Below are positions 53,840 to 61,843 of a stretch of DNA of 64,000 nucleotides, piece by piece. The translations under genes were made by a program, and so were the position numbers. The notes below the pieces were generated by a model, which searched no databases, was not told the origin of the DNA, and saw only the letters and a list, made by a program, of their open reading frames with translations. Origin of the DNA: Lactiplantibacillus modestisalitolerans (lineage in GTDB: Bacteria; Bacillota; Bacilli; Lactobacillales; Lactobacillaceae); assembly GCF_005405425.1 (NCBI RefSeq), contig NZ_BJEA01000003.1:62001-126000 (forward strand), written 5' to 3'. Numbering within the stretch: position 1 is the stretch's first letter; every line of letters starts with the position of its first letter.

Positions 53840-55288
53840 ATGGCATTTGAAGGCCTAACGGAACGGCTTCAAAAAGCAATGACGAATTTGCGCCGGAAGG
53901 GGAAGGTTTCTGAAAGTGATCTTCGCCAAACGATGCGCGAAATTCGGTTGGCATTATTGGAAGCCGACGTTAACTTTACGGTCGTTAAGGACTTTGTTAA
54001 AACGGTCCGGGAACGGGCGCTGGGTGCGAAGGTTCTGGAAGGATTAAATCCCGCGCAACAAATCGTTAAAATCGTTAATGAAGAATTAACGAAGACGATG
54101 GGGGAAACGGCGGTCCCATTAAATAAATCGCCCAAAATTCCAACGGTCATCATGATGGCCGGGCTCCAAGGGGCCGGGAAAACGACAACGGTTGGGAAAC
54201 TGGCCCTTAAGTTAAAAAATGAGCAGAAGGCGCGCCCGTTAATGATTGCGGCCGACGTTTATCGGCCAGCGGCGATTGAACAATTGCAACAGGTTGGTCA
54301 GCAAATTGACGTCCCAGTTTTTGAACTGGGGACTGATGTTGATCCGGTTGAAATTGTGCGTCAAGGGATGCAACAAGCGCAGGAAAACCATAACGACTAC
54401 GTCTTTATTGATACGGCCGGGCGCTTACAAATTGACGAACAGTTAATGAACGAATTGGCGAACATCAAGGATGTTGCCCATCCGGACGAAATTCTGTTAG
54501 TCATTGATGCGATGACCGGGCAAAACGCGGTTAATACGGCGGAAGGCTTTGACACGAAGCTGGACGTTACCGGGGTTATCTTAACGAAGTTAGATGGGGA
54601 TACCCGTGGTGGGGCCGCCTTGTCAATTCGGGCAGTGACCGGAAAACCAATTAAGTTCATTGGTCAAGGTGAAAAGATGACTGACCTGGACGTTTTCCAT
54701 CCAGATCGAATGGCGGACCGAATTCTTGGGATGGGTGACATGATGACCCTAATCGAGAAGGCCCAAAAGCAGTTCGATGAAAAACAAGCCGAAGAAATGA
54801 ACCTGAAAATTCAGGAAAACACCTTTGACTTTAATGATTTTATTGACCAACTGGACCAAGTCGATAAGATGGGGAACATGGAAGATATCATGAAGATGAT
54901 TCCGGGGGTCGCCAATAATCCCGCGATGAAGAACTTCACTATGGATCCGAAAGACATTGCCCACGTGCGGGCCATTGTTTACTCAATGACTAAGCAAGAA
55001 AAGGCTGATCCGGATATTTTGAACCCGTCACGGCGACGGCGGATTGCGGCTGGTTCCGGCCGGCCAATCCACGAAGTAAACCGGATGATTAAACAGTTCA
55101 ATCAGACTAAAAAAATGATGAACCAGATGTCTAAAGGTAACTTTGCCGGAATGGAAGGTCTGATGGGCGGTAATGGCGGCGGTTTTGGCGGTAAAATGCA
55201 ACAAATGGCCATGAAGCGAATGGTTCGCCAGACGAAGAAGAAGAAAAAGAAGAAGTTAGCGAAGGCGCTCCGTCGGCGAAAGCGTTAA
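53840..55288 (+). CDS. ffh: Signal recognition particle protein Ffh
   Basis: A 482-residue GTPase that binds signal sequences and the SRP RNA. The NG domain has GLQGAGKTTT, DTAGRLQIDE and LTKLDGDTRGG. The C-terminal M domain is Met-rich from about residue 325, with the RNA-binding RRRRIAAGSGRP and a lysine-rich end. The ATG at 53840 is chosen over an in-frame GTG at 53831. Its receptor FtsY is encoded just upstream. Confidence 0.97.
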   Translation: MAFEGLTERLQKAMTNLRRKGKVSESDLRQTMREIRLALLEADVNFTVVKDFVKTVRERALGAKVLEGLNPAQQIVKIVNEELTKTMGETAVPLNKSPKIPTVIMMAGLQGAGKTTTVGKLALKLKNEQKARPLMIAADVYRPAAIEQLQQVGQQIDVPVFELGTDVDPVEIVRQGMQQAQENHNDYVFIDTAGRLQIDEQLMNELANIKDVAHPDEILLVIDAMTGQNAVNTAEGFDTKLDVTGVILTKLDGDTRGGAALSIRAVTGKPIKFIGQGEKMTDLDVFHPDRMADRILGMGDMMTLIEKAQKQFDEKQAEEMNLKIQENTFDFNDFIDQLDQVDKMGNMEDIMKMIPGVANNPAMKNFTMDPKDIAHVRAIVYSMTKQEKADPDILNPSRRRRIAAGSGRPIHEVNRMIKQFNQTKKMMNQMSKGNFAGMEGLMGGNGGGFGGKMQQMAMKRMVRQTKKKKKKKLAKALRRRKR

Positions 55289-55321
55289 TTAAAAGAATTT
55301 TAGCCTGTCAAGAAAAAGTCC

Positions 55322-55350
55322 TTTACAAGCAATCAAATTACTGGTATATT
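55322..55350 (+). promoter_or_regulatory. rpsP operon promoter
   Basis: TTTACA at 55322-55327 and TATATT at 55345-55350, with TGG just before the -10, have a 17-base spacer. They lie 33 bases before rpsP. Confidence 0.75.
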
Positions 55351-55382
55351 ATTACCTGTTAAAGAATTCGGGAGGTGTTTAA

Positions 55383-55655
55383 ATGTCAGTCAAGATTCGT
55401 CTAAAGCGGATGGGTTCAAAGAAAAATCCATTTTACCGGATTGTCGTCGCAGACTCACGTTCACCACGTGATGGTCGTTTTATCGCCCAAGTCGGCACAT
55501 ACAACCCACTTACCCAACCAGAACAAGTTAAACTTGAAGAGGAAGATATCCTCGGTTGGTTGAACAATGGTGCCCAACCTTCAGATACGGTTAAGAATAT
55601 CTTATCCAAAGCTGGGATCATGAAGAAGTACCACGAAGCTAAGTTCACTAAATAA
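55383..55655 (+). CDS. rpsP: 30S ribosomal protein S16
   Basis: A 90-residue small-subunit protein: [20 protein letters not shown] and [19 protein letters not shown] are diagnostic. GGGAGG lies 8 bases before the ATG. It is first in rpsP-khpA-rimM-trmD, a conserved Firmicutes order. Confidence 0.98.
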   Translation: MSVKIRLKRMGSKKNPFYRIVVADSRSPRDGRFIAQVGTYNPLTQPEQVKLEEEDILGWLNNGAQPSDTVKNILSKAGIMKKYHEAKFTK

Positions 55656-55672
55656 TAAAGCGGTAATAGATC

Positions 55673-55930
55673 ATGGCAGATATTAAAGCTTTAATCACCA
55701 CGATCGTCACCCCCTTAGTCCAACACCCAACTGATATTGCGGTTGATTTTAAGGAAACCAATCGGTACTTAGAATATCACTTAACGGTGAACCCCGATGA
55801 TATCGGGCGGGTCATTGGTCGCCAGGGACGAGTCGCTACGGCGATTCGGACGGTTGTGTATAGTGTCCGGGTTTCAGGACCTAAACGTGTGCGTCTTACG
55901 ATCGAAGACGGACAGCAAAAAAACTCTTGA
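55673..55930 (+). CDS. khpA: KH-domain RNA-binding protein KhpA
   Basis: An 85-residue protein with a single KH domain. The GRVIGRQGRVATAIRTVV stretch contains the GxxG-type loop that binds RNA. In streptococci it partners KhpB to regulate cell division. It lies between rpsP and rimM, as expected for YlqC/KhpA. Confidence 0.95.
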   Translation: MADIKALITTIVTPLVQHPTDIAVDFKETNRYLEYHLTVNPDDIGRVIGRQGRVATAIRTVVYSVRVSGPKRVRLTIEDGQQKNS

Positions 55931-56007
55931 GCGAAGCAGGAATGTTTTGTTTAAGAGCTTTTTTATTAGAATCAAGTGTTAGCATTATTTTTACAGGAGG
56001 GCAAGCA

Positions 56008-56532
56008 ATGGAATATTACCGGATTGGCACGCTCGTTAACACGCATGGTATCCGTGGTGAAGTTAAGGTCGTTGTCATCACTGATTTTCCGGAACAGCGG
56101 TTTAAGGTTGGTCAATCGGTGACCCTGTTTAAGGACCCGATGACGAATACGAACGGCGTTCCGCTCGTTATCAGTAAAGCGCGTCAACAAAAGGGGCTCT
56201 TTTTCCTGACATTTAAAGGGATCGATAACATCAATGACGTGGAGCAGTACAAAGGGTGGACGATTAAAATCGCCGCGGATGCGCTCCACGCTTTACCAGC
56301 GGGCGAATATTACTACCACCAAATCATCGGTTTAAAGGTCGTAACGGTGGATGGTGAGGAACTAGGGACCATTAAAGAAATTATGGCACCGGGCGCTAAC
56401 GACGTTTGGGTGGTTCAACGTGGGCGCGGTCAAAGCGACGTCTTACTGCCTAAGATTCCCCAAGTGATTAAAAAGGTCGACTTAGACGCGGGCGTCGTGA
56501 CGGTCGAATTGATGGAAGGGTTGATCGACTAA
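56008..56532 (+). CDS. rimM: 16S rRNA processing protein RimM
   Basis: A 174-residue ribosome maturation factor with the N-terminal RimM domain ([17 protein letters not shown]) and a PRC-barrel domain ([20 protein letters not shown]). AGGAGGG precedes the ATG at 56008; frame upstream of it runs into a hairpin-like region (CTCTTGA with TTTAAGAG, then a T-run, 55927-55970) that may attenuate readthrough from khpA. It shares one base with trmD. Confidence 0.96.
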   Translation: MEYYRIGTLVNTHGIRGEVKVVVITDFPEQRFKVGQSVTLFKDPMTNTNGVPLVISKARQQKGLFFLTFKGIDNINDVEQYKGWTIKIAADALHALPAGEYYYHQIIGLKVVTVDGEELGTIKEIMAPGANDVWVVQRGRGQSDVLLPKIPQVIKKVDLDAGVVTVELMEGLID

Positions 56533-57278
56533 TGCAAATCGATATTCTAAGCCTCTTTCCAGAGATGTTTGCCGGGCCGTTACACACTTCGATGATCGGT
56601 AATGCCGTTGAGAATGGCAAAATTAACGTGGATGTGACTAATTTCCGGGACTTCACAACGGATAAGCATAATCACGTTGACGATTACCCGTACGGTGGTG
56701 GAGCGGGGATGCTCTTGCAACCCCAGCCGATTTTTGACGCCTTAGCGGCCGTTCAGGCCAAGCACCCCCAACCGGGCCGCGTCATTCTGTTAGATCCAGC
56801 GGGCGTGCAGTTTGACCAGCACGTGGCCGAGGACTTTGCTAAGGAAGACCACCTGACCTTTATTTGCGGACATTACGAAGGCTATGATGAGCGAATTCGG
56901 TCACTCGTTACCGACGAAGTCTCGCTGGGTGACTACGTGTTAACCGGTGGCGAACTCGGTGCGATGGTGATGATCGATGCGACTGTCCGGTTAATTCCGG
57001 GGGTCCTCGGAAACGCCGAGTCCGCTCCCGGTGATTCATTTTCGAGTGGCTTATTGGAATACCCGCAATATACTCGTCCAGCCGATTTTCGCGGAATGAA
57101 GGTGCCGGACGTGTTACTTAGTGGGGACCACGGGAAGGTCGATGACTGGCGGTTAGAACAGGCGTTAAAGCGTACTTACGAGCGCCGTCCCGATCTGTTA
57201 AAGGAACTGGCACTTTCAGGTAAGGCCCGCCAAATGTTGGCGGACATTAAGGCTGACCAGCAGGGTTATCCAGAATAA
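56532..57278 (+). CDS. trmD: tRNA (guanine-N1)-methyltransferase TrmD
   Basis: A 248-residue SPOUT enzyme that methylates G37 of tRNAs and so prevents frameshifting. The trefoil-knot motifs are visible: [32 protein letters not shown] and [19 protein letters not shown], then [15 protein letters not shown]. The ATG shares a base with the rimM stop. Confidence 0.98.
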   Translation: MQIDILSLFPEMFAGPLHTSMIGNAVENGKINVDVTNFRDFTTDKHNHVDDYPYGGGAGMLLQPQPIFDALAAVQAKHPQPGRVILLDPAGVQFDQHVAEDFAKEDHLTFICGHYEGYDERIRSLVTDEVSLGDYVLTGGELGAMVMIDATVRLIPGVLGNAESAPGDSFSSGLLEYPQYTRPADFRGMKVPDVLLSGDHGKVDDWRLEQALKRTYERRPDLLKELALSGKARQMLADIKADQQGYPE

Positions 57279-57299
57279 TCCGTTTAAGCTCAAAAAAAC

Positions 57300-57329
57300 T
57301 TGCATCCGTTGTAAATGATATGTTATTCT
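57300..57329 (+). promoter_or_regulatory. rplS promoter
   Basis: TTGCAT at 57300-57305 and TATTCT at 57324-57329 have an 18-base spacer. The distance to rplS leaves room for a leader of about 70 bases. Confidence 0.55.
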
Positions 57330-57334
57330 ATTTA

Positions 57335-57400
57335 TTGGCTATTATGCCCATTAACGATGTTCCGCTGGCCAGGGTGTCATGAATGTCGGCGAAAGGAAGA
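57335..57400 (+). promoter_or_regulatory. Possible ribosomal protein L19 leader
   Basis: The leader contains GCTGGCCAGGGTGTCATGAA and GTCGGCGAAAGG before the rplS start. The position and pattern resemble, from memory, the L19 leader RNA of Firmicutes. I could not test the fold. Confidence 0.45.
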
Positions 57401-57408
57401 AACAAATT

Positions 57409-57765
57409 ATGCGTCAAAACAAATTGATCGAAAAGATCACCAACGAACAACTCCGTACGGACATCCCTGATTTCCGTGCCGGTGATACTGTTCGGGTTCA
57501 CGCCCGCGTTGTCGAAGGGACTCGCGAACGGATCCAATTATTCGAAGGTGTCGTTATCAAGCGTCACGGTTCAGGTATCAGCGAAACTTATACTGTTCGT
57601 AAGATCAGTAACGGTGTCGGTGTTGAACGGACTTTCCCATTACACACACCACGGGTTGCTGCCATTGACGTTGTTCGTCAAGGTCGCGTTCGTCGTGCTA
57701 AGTTATACTACTTGCGTAACTTACATGGGAAGGCTGCTCGGATCCCAGAACGTCGGCGTGGCTAA
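57409..57765 (+). CDS. rplS: 50S ribosomal protein L19
   Basis: A 118-residue protein at the 30S-50S interface. [20 protein letters not shown] and the C-terminal [20 protein letters not shown] are diagnostic. The ATG at 57409 ([11 protein letters not shown]) has GAAAGGAAG upstream. It ends before a strong terminator. Confidence 0.98.
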   Translation: MRQNKLIEKITNEQLRTDIPDFRAGDTVRVHARVVEGTRERIQLFEGVVIKRHGSGISETYTVRKISNGVGVERTFPLHTPRVAAIDVVRQGRVRRAKLYYLRNLHGKAARIPERRRG

Positions 57766-57807
57766 ATCACAACGACAATTGCTTAGGCTTTCGGCCTAGG
57801 CGCAAAA

Positions 57808-57838
57808 CGGTCAACCAATTCTGGTTGGCCGCTTTTTT
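57808..57838 (+). terminator. rplS terminator
   Basis: CGGTCAACCA and TGGTTGGCCG form a 10-bp stem with a 4-base loop and six Ts. A smaller hairpin (TTAGGC/GCCTAG) lies just before it. Confidence 0.92.
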
Positions 57839-57861
57839 GCGTTGAGTGGAAACCGTTAAAA

Positions 57862-57903
57862 TTGCTTATTTTCAGGTTTTGTATTACTATGTAGTACAAA
57901 ACC
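57862..57903 (+). promoter_or_regulatory. Promoter and palindromic operator of the toxin-antitoxin pair
   Basis: TTGCTT at 57862-57867 and TACTAT at 57885-57890 have a 17-base spacer. A near-perfect palindrome covers 57875-57903: GGTTTTGTATTAC, a TAT centre and GTAGTACAAAACC, with one mismatch per arm. It covers the -10, as expected for autorepression by the antitoxin. Confidence 0.75.
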
Positions 57904-57917
57904 ATGGGGGTGATTTG

Positions 57918-58148
57918 ATGGCAATGATTACAATTCGGGTATCCGATGCTGAAAAAGACTGGCTACAGTATATGGCTGATTTTCACGGCTTAACGTTATC
58001 CGATTTAGTTAAGAAGTATTCGATGGCGCAACTAGAGGACGAGTACGACTTGCAAACGGCTGAAATTGCGCATAAGCGTTTCGTCGAGAGTGGTGAACAA
58101 ACAGTTTCGATGCGGGAAATTATGAAAGAGTTTGGTGGATTGGATTGA
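57918..58148 (+). CDS. RelB/RHH-type antitoxin
   Basis: A 76-residue protein with an N-terminal ribbon-helix-helix pattern (MAMITIRVSDAEKDWLQYMA) and an acidic C-terminal part that would wrap the toxin (QTVSMREIMKEFGGLD). It should neutralise the toxin encoded directly downstream and repress the operon through the palindrome. The ATG at 57918 has GGGGGTGAT upstream; it overlaps the toxin gene by 4 bases. Confidence 0.88.
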   Translation: MAMITIRVSDAEKDWLQYMADFHGLTLSDLVKKYSMAQLEDEYDLQTAEIAHKRFVESGEQTVSMREIMKEFGGLD

Positions 58149-58414
58149 GTTATCGGCTGGAATTCACTAAAGAAGTTCAACGAGCTTTACGTAAAATGGA
58201 CCGCCACCAAGCGACGCTAATTGTTCGTTGGTTGTACTTGCACGTTGACGGAATAGAAGATCCACGTTCTATGGGTAAAGGGTTAACGGCCAATCGTTCT
58301 GGTCAATGGCGTTATCGAATCGGTAATTATCGTGTTATTTGTGAGATTCTGGATAAGCAATTGATTGTAGAAGCAATTAATATTGGTCATCGGCGTAACG
58401 TGTATGATCGTTAG
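58145..58414 (+). CDS. RelE/ParE-family toxin
   Basis: An 89-residue basic protein of the RelE/ParE fold: YRLEFTKEVQRALRKMDRHQ, then GQWRYRIGNYRVICEI and the C-terminal AINIGHRRNVYDR. RelE-type members cut mRNA on the ribosome. The basic residues and the terminal tyrosine expected for that activity are present, so it is probably active. The start is a TTG overlapping the antitoxin stop. Confidence 0.9.
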   Translation: MSYRLEFTKEVQRALRKMDRHQATLIVRWLYLHVDGIEDPRSMGKGLTANRSGQWRYRIGNYRVICEILDKQLIVEAINIGHRRNVYDR

Positions 58415-58469
58415 CTGTGCCACTATTGGGCAATTCTCGAAGTGTACTAAAAGCAAACTAGAAAATTTA

Positions 58470-58510
58470 AAGCGACCACCGTTTAGTCTTCAGGTAAATG
58501 GTGGTCGCTT
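58470..58510. terminator. Bidirectional terminator
   Basis: AAGCGACCACCGTTTA and TAAATGGTGGTCGCTT form a 16-bp stem with one wobble pair and a 9-base loop. It lies between the toxin gene and the convergent UmuC cassette. Confidence 0.8.
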
Positions 58511-58529
58511 GACTTGTTTTAGCAGGCTT

Positions 58530-58904
58530 TTATGGGGCGCGTTGGATGTTACGAATCTGGTCCAGACTAACGAAGGTTGTGCCGTTAAGCACGATATCGG
58601 TTGCGTTGTAACCACTGACCGTGCCGATTAGGTCGGGATAGAAGTGGCCGTTGTGGTCCAGTTCGGCTAGTTGAATTTTAACGCGGTAACCCTGCGCAAA
58701 GGCGTCGGCTAAAATAACGGTCCGATCACTTAACGACTGAATAGGGCGGGCCTGAACAACGGTCCGCTCACGGGTACGAGCCTTATTGAGGGCGCTGGTG
58801 TGGTCACTAAGAAAGAATCCCTGCCACTTAACGATACCGCGGTCATGGTAATCGTGTTCAAAGAATCGGTTAACGGCGGCCATGTCGAACTCGTCCTTAT
58901 TCAT
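58530..58904 (-). CDS. YolD-like protein of the UmuC cassette
   Basis: A 124-residue protein with the YolD features: RGIVKWQGFFLSDHT near residue 23, then YRVKIQL and the beta-rich C-terminus (TDIVLNGTTFVSLDQIRNI). YolD-like proteins accompany Y-family polymerases in Gram-positive bacteria and phages; their role is not settled. The start is the ATG at 58904; a TTG at 58925 is possible. It overlaps the gene before it by 8 bases. Confidence 0.85.
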   Translation of the reverse strand: MNKDEFDMAAVNRFFEHDYHDRGIVKWQGFFLSDHTSALNKARTRERTVVQARPIQSLSDRTVILADAFAQGYRVKIQLAELDHNGHFYPDLIGTVSGYNATDIVLNGTTFVSLDQIRNIQRAP

Positions 58905-59217
58905 AATGGTTCTTAACCTTTTCAATTAATCGTTGTGAGCCGGGCCATAGCTGGCCACTAAAACCTTCGAACTCAATAGTGAGCTGGGTATGGGTCCGTA
59001 GTTCGTCCAGTACTTTTTCTAAGTAACTTAAATCGTAAGTTGCGATGGTGTGCAGCGGAATTGATTTTAGGCGCTCGTATTTGCGTTGGCTATTGAAGAA
59101 GACGTTGTAGCTGTGATCGTAATGGTCGTTGACCACTTGAAGCCAGTACTTGGTTCGCGCAAGTCGTTTGAATAGTAAGTCCATCCGCTGACAAATTAAT
59201 TTGGTATCGTTAGTCAT
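58897..59217 (-). CDS. Uncharacterised protein of the UmuC cassette, 106 aa
   Basis: A small soluble, mostly helical protein (MTNDTKLICQRMDLLFKRLA at the start). Its ATG at 59217 overlaps the umuC stop, and its end overlaps the YolD-like gene, so the three form one translationally coupled operon. GGGGGTAA lies upstream within umuC. I know of no function. The context implies a part in the SOS polymerase system. Confidence 0.82.
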   Translation of the reverse strand: MTNDTKLICQRMDLLFKRLARTKYWLQVVNDHYDHSYNVFFNSQRKYERLKSIPLHTIATYDLSYLEKVLDELRTHTQLTIEFEGFSGQLWPGSQRLIEKVKNHYE

Positions 59218-60514
59218 AGGCGTTACCCCCGTTGTGGCCACCAACTAAATTTGCTCGTTGAACCGCTGTCCCGCCCTTCAACAAACTACTACCATAAATT
59301 AATTTTGTGAAGCCAAACCGTTGCCGAACATGATCGACGACGGTGTTGATCTGAGCGTTCTTTAGTTGCCGGGTGGGTTGCTGAAATAAATTGAGTTGTA
59401 AACCACTATCAGCGGCCAGCTTTGAGGTATAAAGGGCCACGTTGCGAACCGCTTGTCCCGCCCATAGTTGTTCGAACAGGTAAACGGCTTGGCGGGCTAG
59501 CTCCTGATTATCGTTAGTGGGTGGGATGGTCAGTGACTTATGAAAGCCACCGCGACCATCTTGTTCAGCGGCGGCGTAACTGAACCCAATGCTAAGGGCT
59601 AGGCAGCCGGCCTGTTTATGATGATGGCGCAATCGACTAGCCACTTGTTCGGCAATTTCACGGATGACCAACGTAATTTCTTGGCGACTCCGGTAATCAC
59701 GCGGTAGGACCTGCGAATTCCCAATGCTAGCTTCCTTGGGCTTAAACTGCGTGTGTAGGTCACTACGGTCGACTCCCCAGGCGATGGCGTATAGTTGTAG
59801 GCCCATCACGCCAAATTCCCTTTTAATTTGGTAGGGATTAGCGTGCGCTAACTCGTACATGTTATGAATGCCAATCCGAGCAAGCCGCTTCGCCGTCCGC
59901 TTGCCAATGCTCCAGACGTCGGTAATATTGGGGATGGTCCAAATCATTTCGGGTACTGTTTCGTAGTGCATCTCCGCAATGAAGTCGGTGTTGTGCTTTG
60001 CGTAAAGGTCGAGTGCAATTTTAGCTTGCACGGGGGTGTCGCCGATGCCAACGGTGGTGTAGAGCCCTAGTTCAGCGCGCACCGTTTCTTGAATGCGGCG
60101 GGCCACGGCCTTGGGACTATCACCAAATAAGTGCCAGGAGTGGGTCAGGTCAAGAATTGATTCATCAATGCTATAGGGGAGCAGGTCCTCTTCCGCAACG
60201 AAACGGGTAAAAATCTGGTTGATTTGTAAATTCCGTTTGATGTAAAGGTTCATCCGTGGTGGGACGACGACTAGCCGCGGGTCTTGCGGTAAATCCCGCT
60301 GACGGGATACGTTCGCCTTTAAGTGAAACAAGCGTTTGGCCTCGGGCGAAGTGGCTAAGATCAAGCCGCCGTTGGTGTTTTCCTGTTCGCTAAGAACGAC
60401 CAACGGTACTTTGAGCGGGTTAAGGCCACGCATCGTGCATTCAACACTACTGTAAAATGATTTGTTATCGATTAAAAAGTAAACACCATGTGGTTCGTGG
60501 TCAATAAAAGACAT
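59210..60514 (-). CDS. umuC: Y-family DNA polymerase, UmuC/UvrX type
   Basis: A 434-residue translesion polymerase. The catalytic start FLIDNKSFYSSVECTMRG has the first acidic residue followed by the FYSSVE motif, YSIDESILDL holds the second acidic pair, and the palm and helix-hairpin region SIGKRTAKRLARIGIHNM follows. The ATG at 60514 has GGAGG 8 bases upstream. It heads a three-gene cassette behind an SOS box, so it should be induced by DNA damage. Confidence 0.93.
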   Translation of the reverse strand: MSFIDHEPHGVYFLIDNKSFYSSVECTMRGLNPLKVPLVVLSEQENTNGGLILATSPEAKRLFHLKANVSRQRDLPQDPRLVVVPPRMNLYIKRNLQINQIFTRFVAEEDLLPYSIDESILDLTHSWHLFGDSPKAVARRIQETVRAELGLYTTVGIGDTPVQAKIALDLYAKHNTDFIAEMHYETVPEMIWTIPNITDVWSIGKRTAKRLARIGIHNMYELAHANPYQIKREFGVMGLQLYAIAWGVDRSDLHTQFKPKEASIGNSQVLPRDYRSRQEITLVIREIAEQVASRLRHHHKQAGCLALSIGFSYAAAEQDGRGGFHKSLTIPPTNDNQELARQAVYLFEQLWAGQAVRNVALYTSKLAADSGLQLNLFQQPTRQLKNAQINTVVDHVRQRFGFTKLIYGSSLLKGGTAVQRANLVGGHNGGNAYD

Positions 60515-60572
60515 GGCGTACACCTCCGTTATTCATAGATTTCCTGAATGGCTTTAGTTTACCACAAAAATA

Positions 60573-60586
60573 CGAACATGTGTTCT
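60573..60586 (-). promoter_or_regulatory. LexA/DinR box of the umuC cassette
   Basis: CGAACATGTGTTCT matches the Gram-positive SOS consensus CGAACN4GTTCG except the last base. It has the same half sites as the box at 27977 and lies 59 bases before the umuC start. The -10 and -35 boxes are not clear. Confidence 0.75.
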
Positions 60587-60979
60587 TTTTGGGCAAAACT
60601 ATTTTTGTTAAGTGGTTAAGCACACGTTGTGTTTGCGTAGATTATCCACAATCATTGCAAACAATACATATTAAATGATTGACAGGTAGTTTTACTTTTT
60701 TTATGCGAATGGACGTATTTTTCATCCAGGGGAGTGTTTAAAACGACAATTAAATTTGAGCCCACAGTCCTCCAGAATTTGATATTCCAAGGAAGACTTT
60801 TTGTTTAGGCTAATTAATTTAAGGTAGTAAGTAATAAATTACGTGACAGAATTGCGTACCTGTCCATAAACCTCCGGACTGTAACAAAGTGTGCTTTAAT
60901 TGAAAATTTAATCGTACTAAAATTCAAAACATTAAGACGACACGTTGTACATTAAAAAGTTATTGAAGAGGAGATTATT
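60587..60979. other. AT-rich intergenic region before the sirtuin operon
   Basis: No gene is supported here. The stretch is clearly AT-richer than the core genes. The 9-mer ACACGTTGT occurs twice, at 60622-60630 and 60940-60948, the second only 32 bases before the first sirtuin gene; these may be operator half sites for the TetR regulator downstream. A promoter is probable near 60890-60920 (TTGAAA, TACTAAAAT), but I cannot place it with confidence. Confidence 0.4.
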
Positions 60980-61843
60980 ATGGATCAAAAAATAGCACAA
61001 TTAGTCCAACAGGTTAGAGCAGCCGATGCAATTCTTATTGGTGGTGGGAGTGGGATGTCAAACGCTGCCGGGATGAATTTTTGGTACGAAGCAAGTCCGT
61101 TGTTTTTAAAATATATGCGTTATTTTTATGATAAATATCATTTTGAAGGTATCTTTAATGGTTATTACAGTCATTTTGACTCACCGGAAGAACGGTGGGC
61201 ATTTAATATTATGGCTTGGGATATGATTTTTAATATTCCGCCGCAAAAACCAACGTATGAGTATTTAAAGACGGTCATTGGCAATAAGCCGATTCACGTC
61301 GTTACCACTAACCAAGACGGGCTGTTTAAAAAGTTTTTTTCGGAAGAGCAGGTCAGTGAAATTCAAGGGTCCGATTATTTCTTGCAAAGTAAGAATCCGG
61401 TAACCGATAAAAATTTGTATGACGCCCAAAAGATCGTCAAGGACCTATTACCGAAAATAAAAAATAATCGGTTACCTAGAGAGTATTTCCCTAAGAGTAA
61501 AGTCGATGGTTCGCCGTTAATCGTATGGGCACGGGGGCCTGAGTTTCTTGAAGATGAACGTTATCACGATGAGTATCAAAAAATTAACAAGTTTCTTGGT
61601 CAGCACAAAGATGAAAACATTCTGTTTTTAGAGATGGGGGTCGGCCGGATGACACCAATGTTTATCCAGGAGCCATTTTGGGAGATGACGCATTATATGA
61701 CTAATTCACATTACGTTAACATCAATCCCAAAGATGCCATTACGAACCCAGAAATTCAGGATCGTTCGCTTTTGATTAGTGAGGATATCAACGAAGTATT
61801 AAAAGAAGCAGCTGCAGTAATTAATGGAGGTCAAAATGCATAA
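60980..61843 (+). CDS. SirTM-like sirtuin without zinc cysteines
   Basis: A 287-residue Sir2-type protein. The NAD-binding loop is GGGSGMSNAAG at residues 21-31. TTNQDG has N111, and EIQGSD has Q129 where classical sirtuins have the catalytic His. An Asn/Gln pair with this spacing is known from SirTM enzymes, which transfer ADP-ribose. FLEMGVGRMTP and the later segment ending HYVNINP also fit SirTM. There is no cysteine in the whole protein, so the usual zinc ribbon is absent. AGAGGAG precedes the ATG. Target and reaction are unknown; no macrodomain or lipoate ligase gene of SirTM operons is nearby. Confidence 0.85.
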   Translation: MDQKIAQLVQQVRAADAILIGGGSGMSNAAGMNFWYEASPLFLKYMRYFYDKYHFEGIFNGYYSHFDSPEERWAFNIMAWDMIFNIPPQKPTYEYLKTVIGNKPIHVVTTNQDGLFKKFFSEEQVSEIQGSDYFLQSKNPVTDKNLYDAQKIVKDLLPKIKNNRLPREYFPKSKVDGSPLIVWARGPEFLEDERYHDEYQKINKFLGQHKDENILFLEMGVGRMTPMFIQEPFWEMTHYMTNSHYVNINPKDAITNPEIQDRSLLISEDINEVLKEAAAVINGGQNA

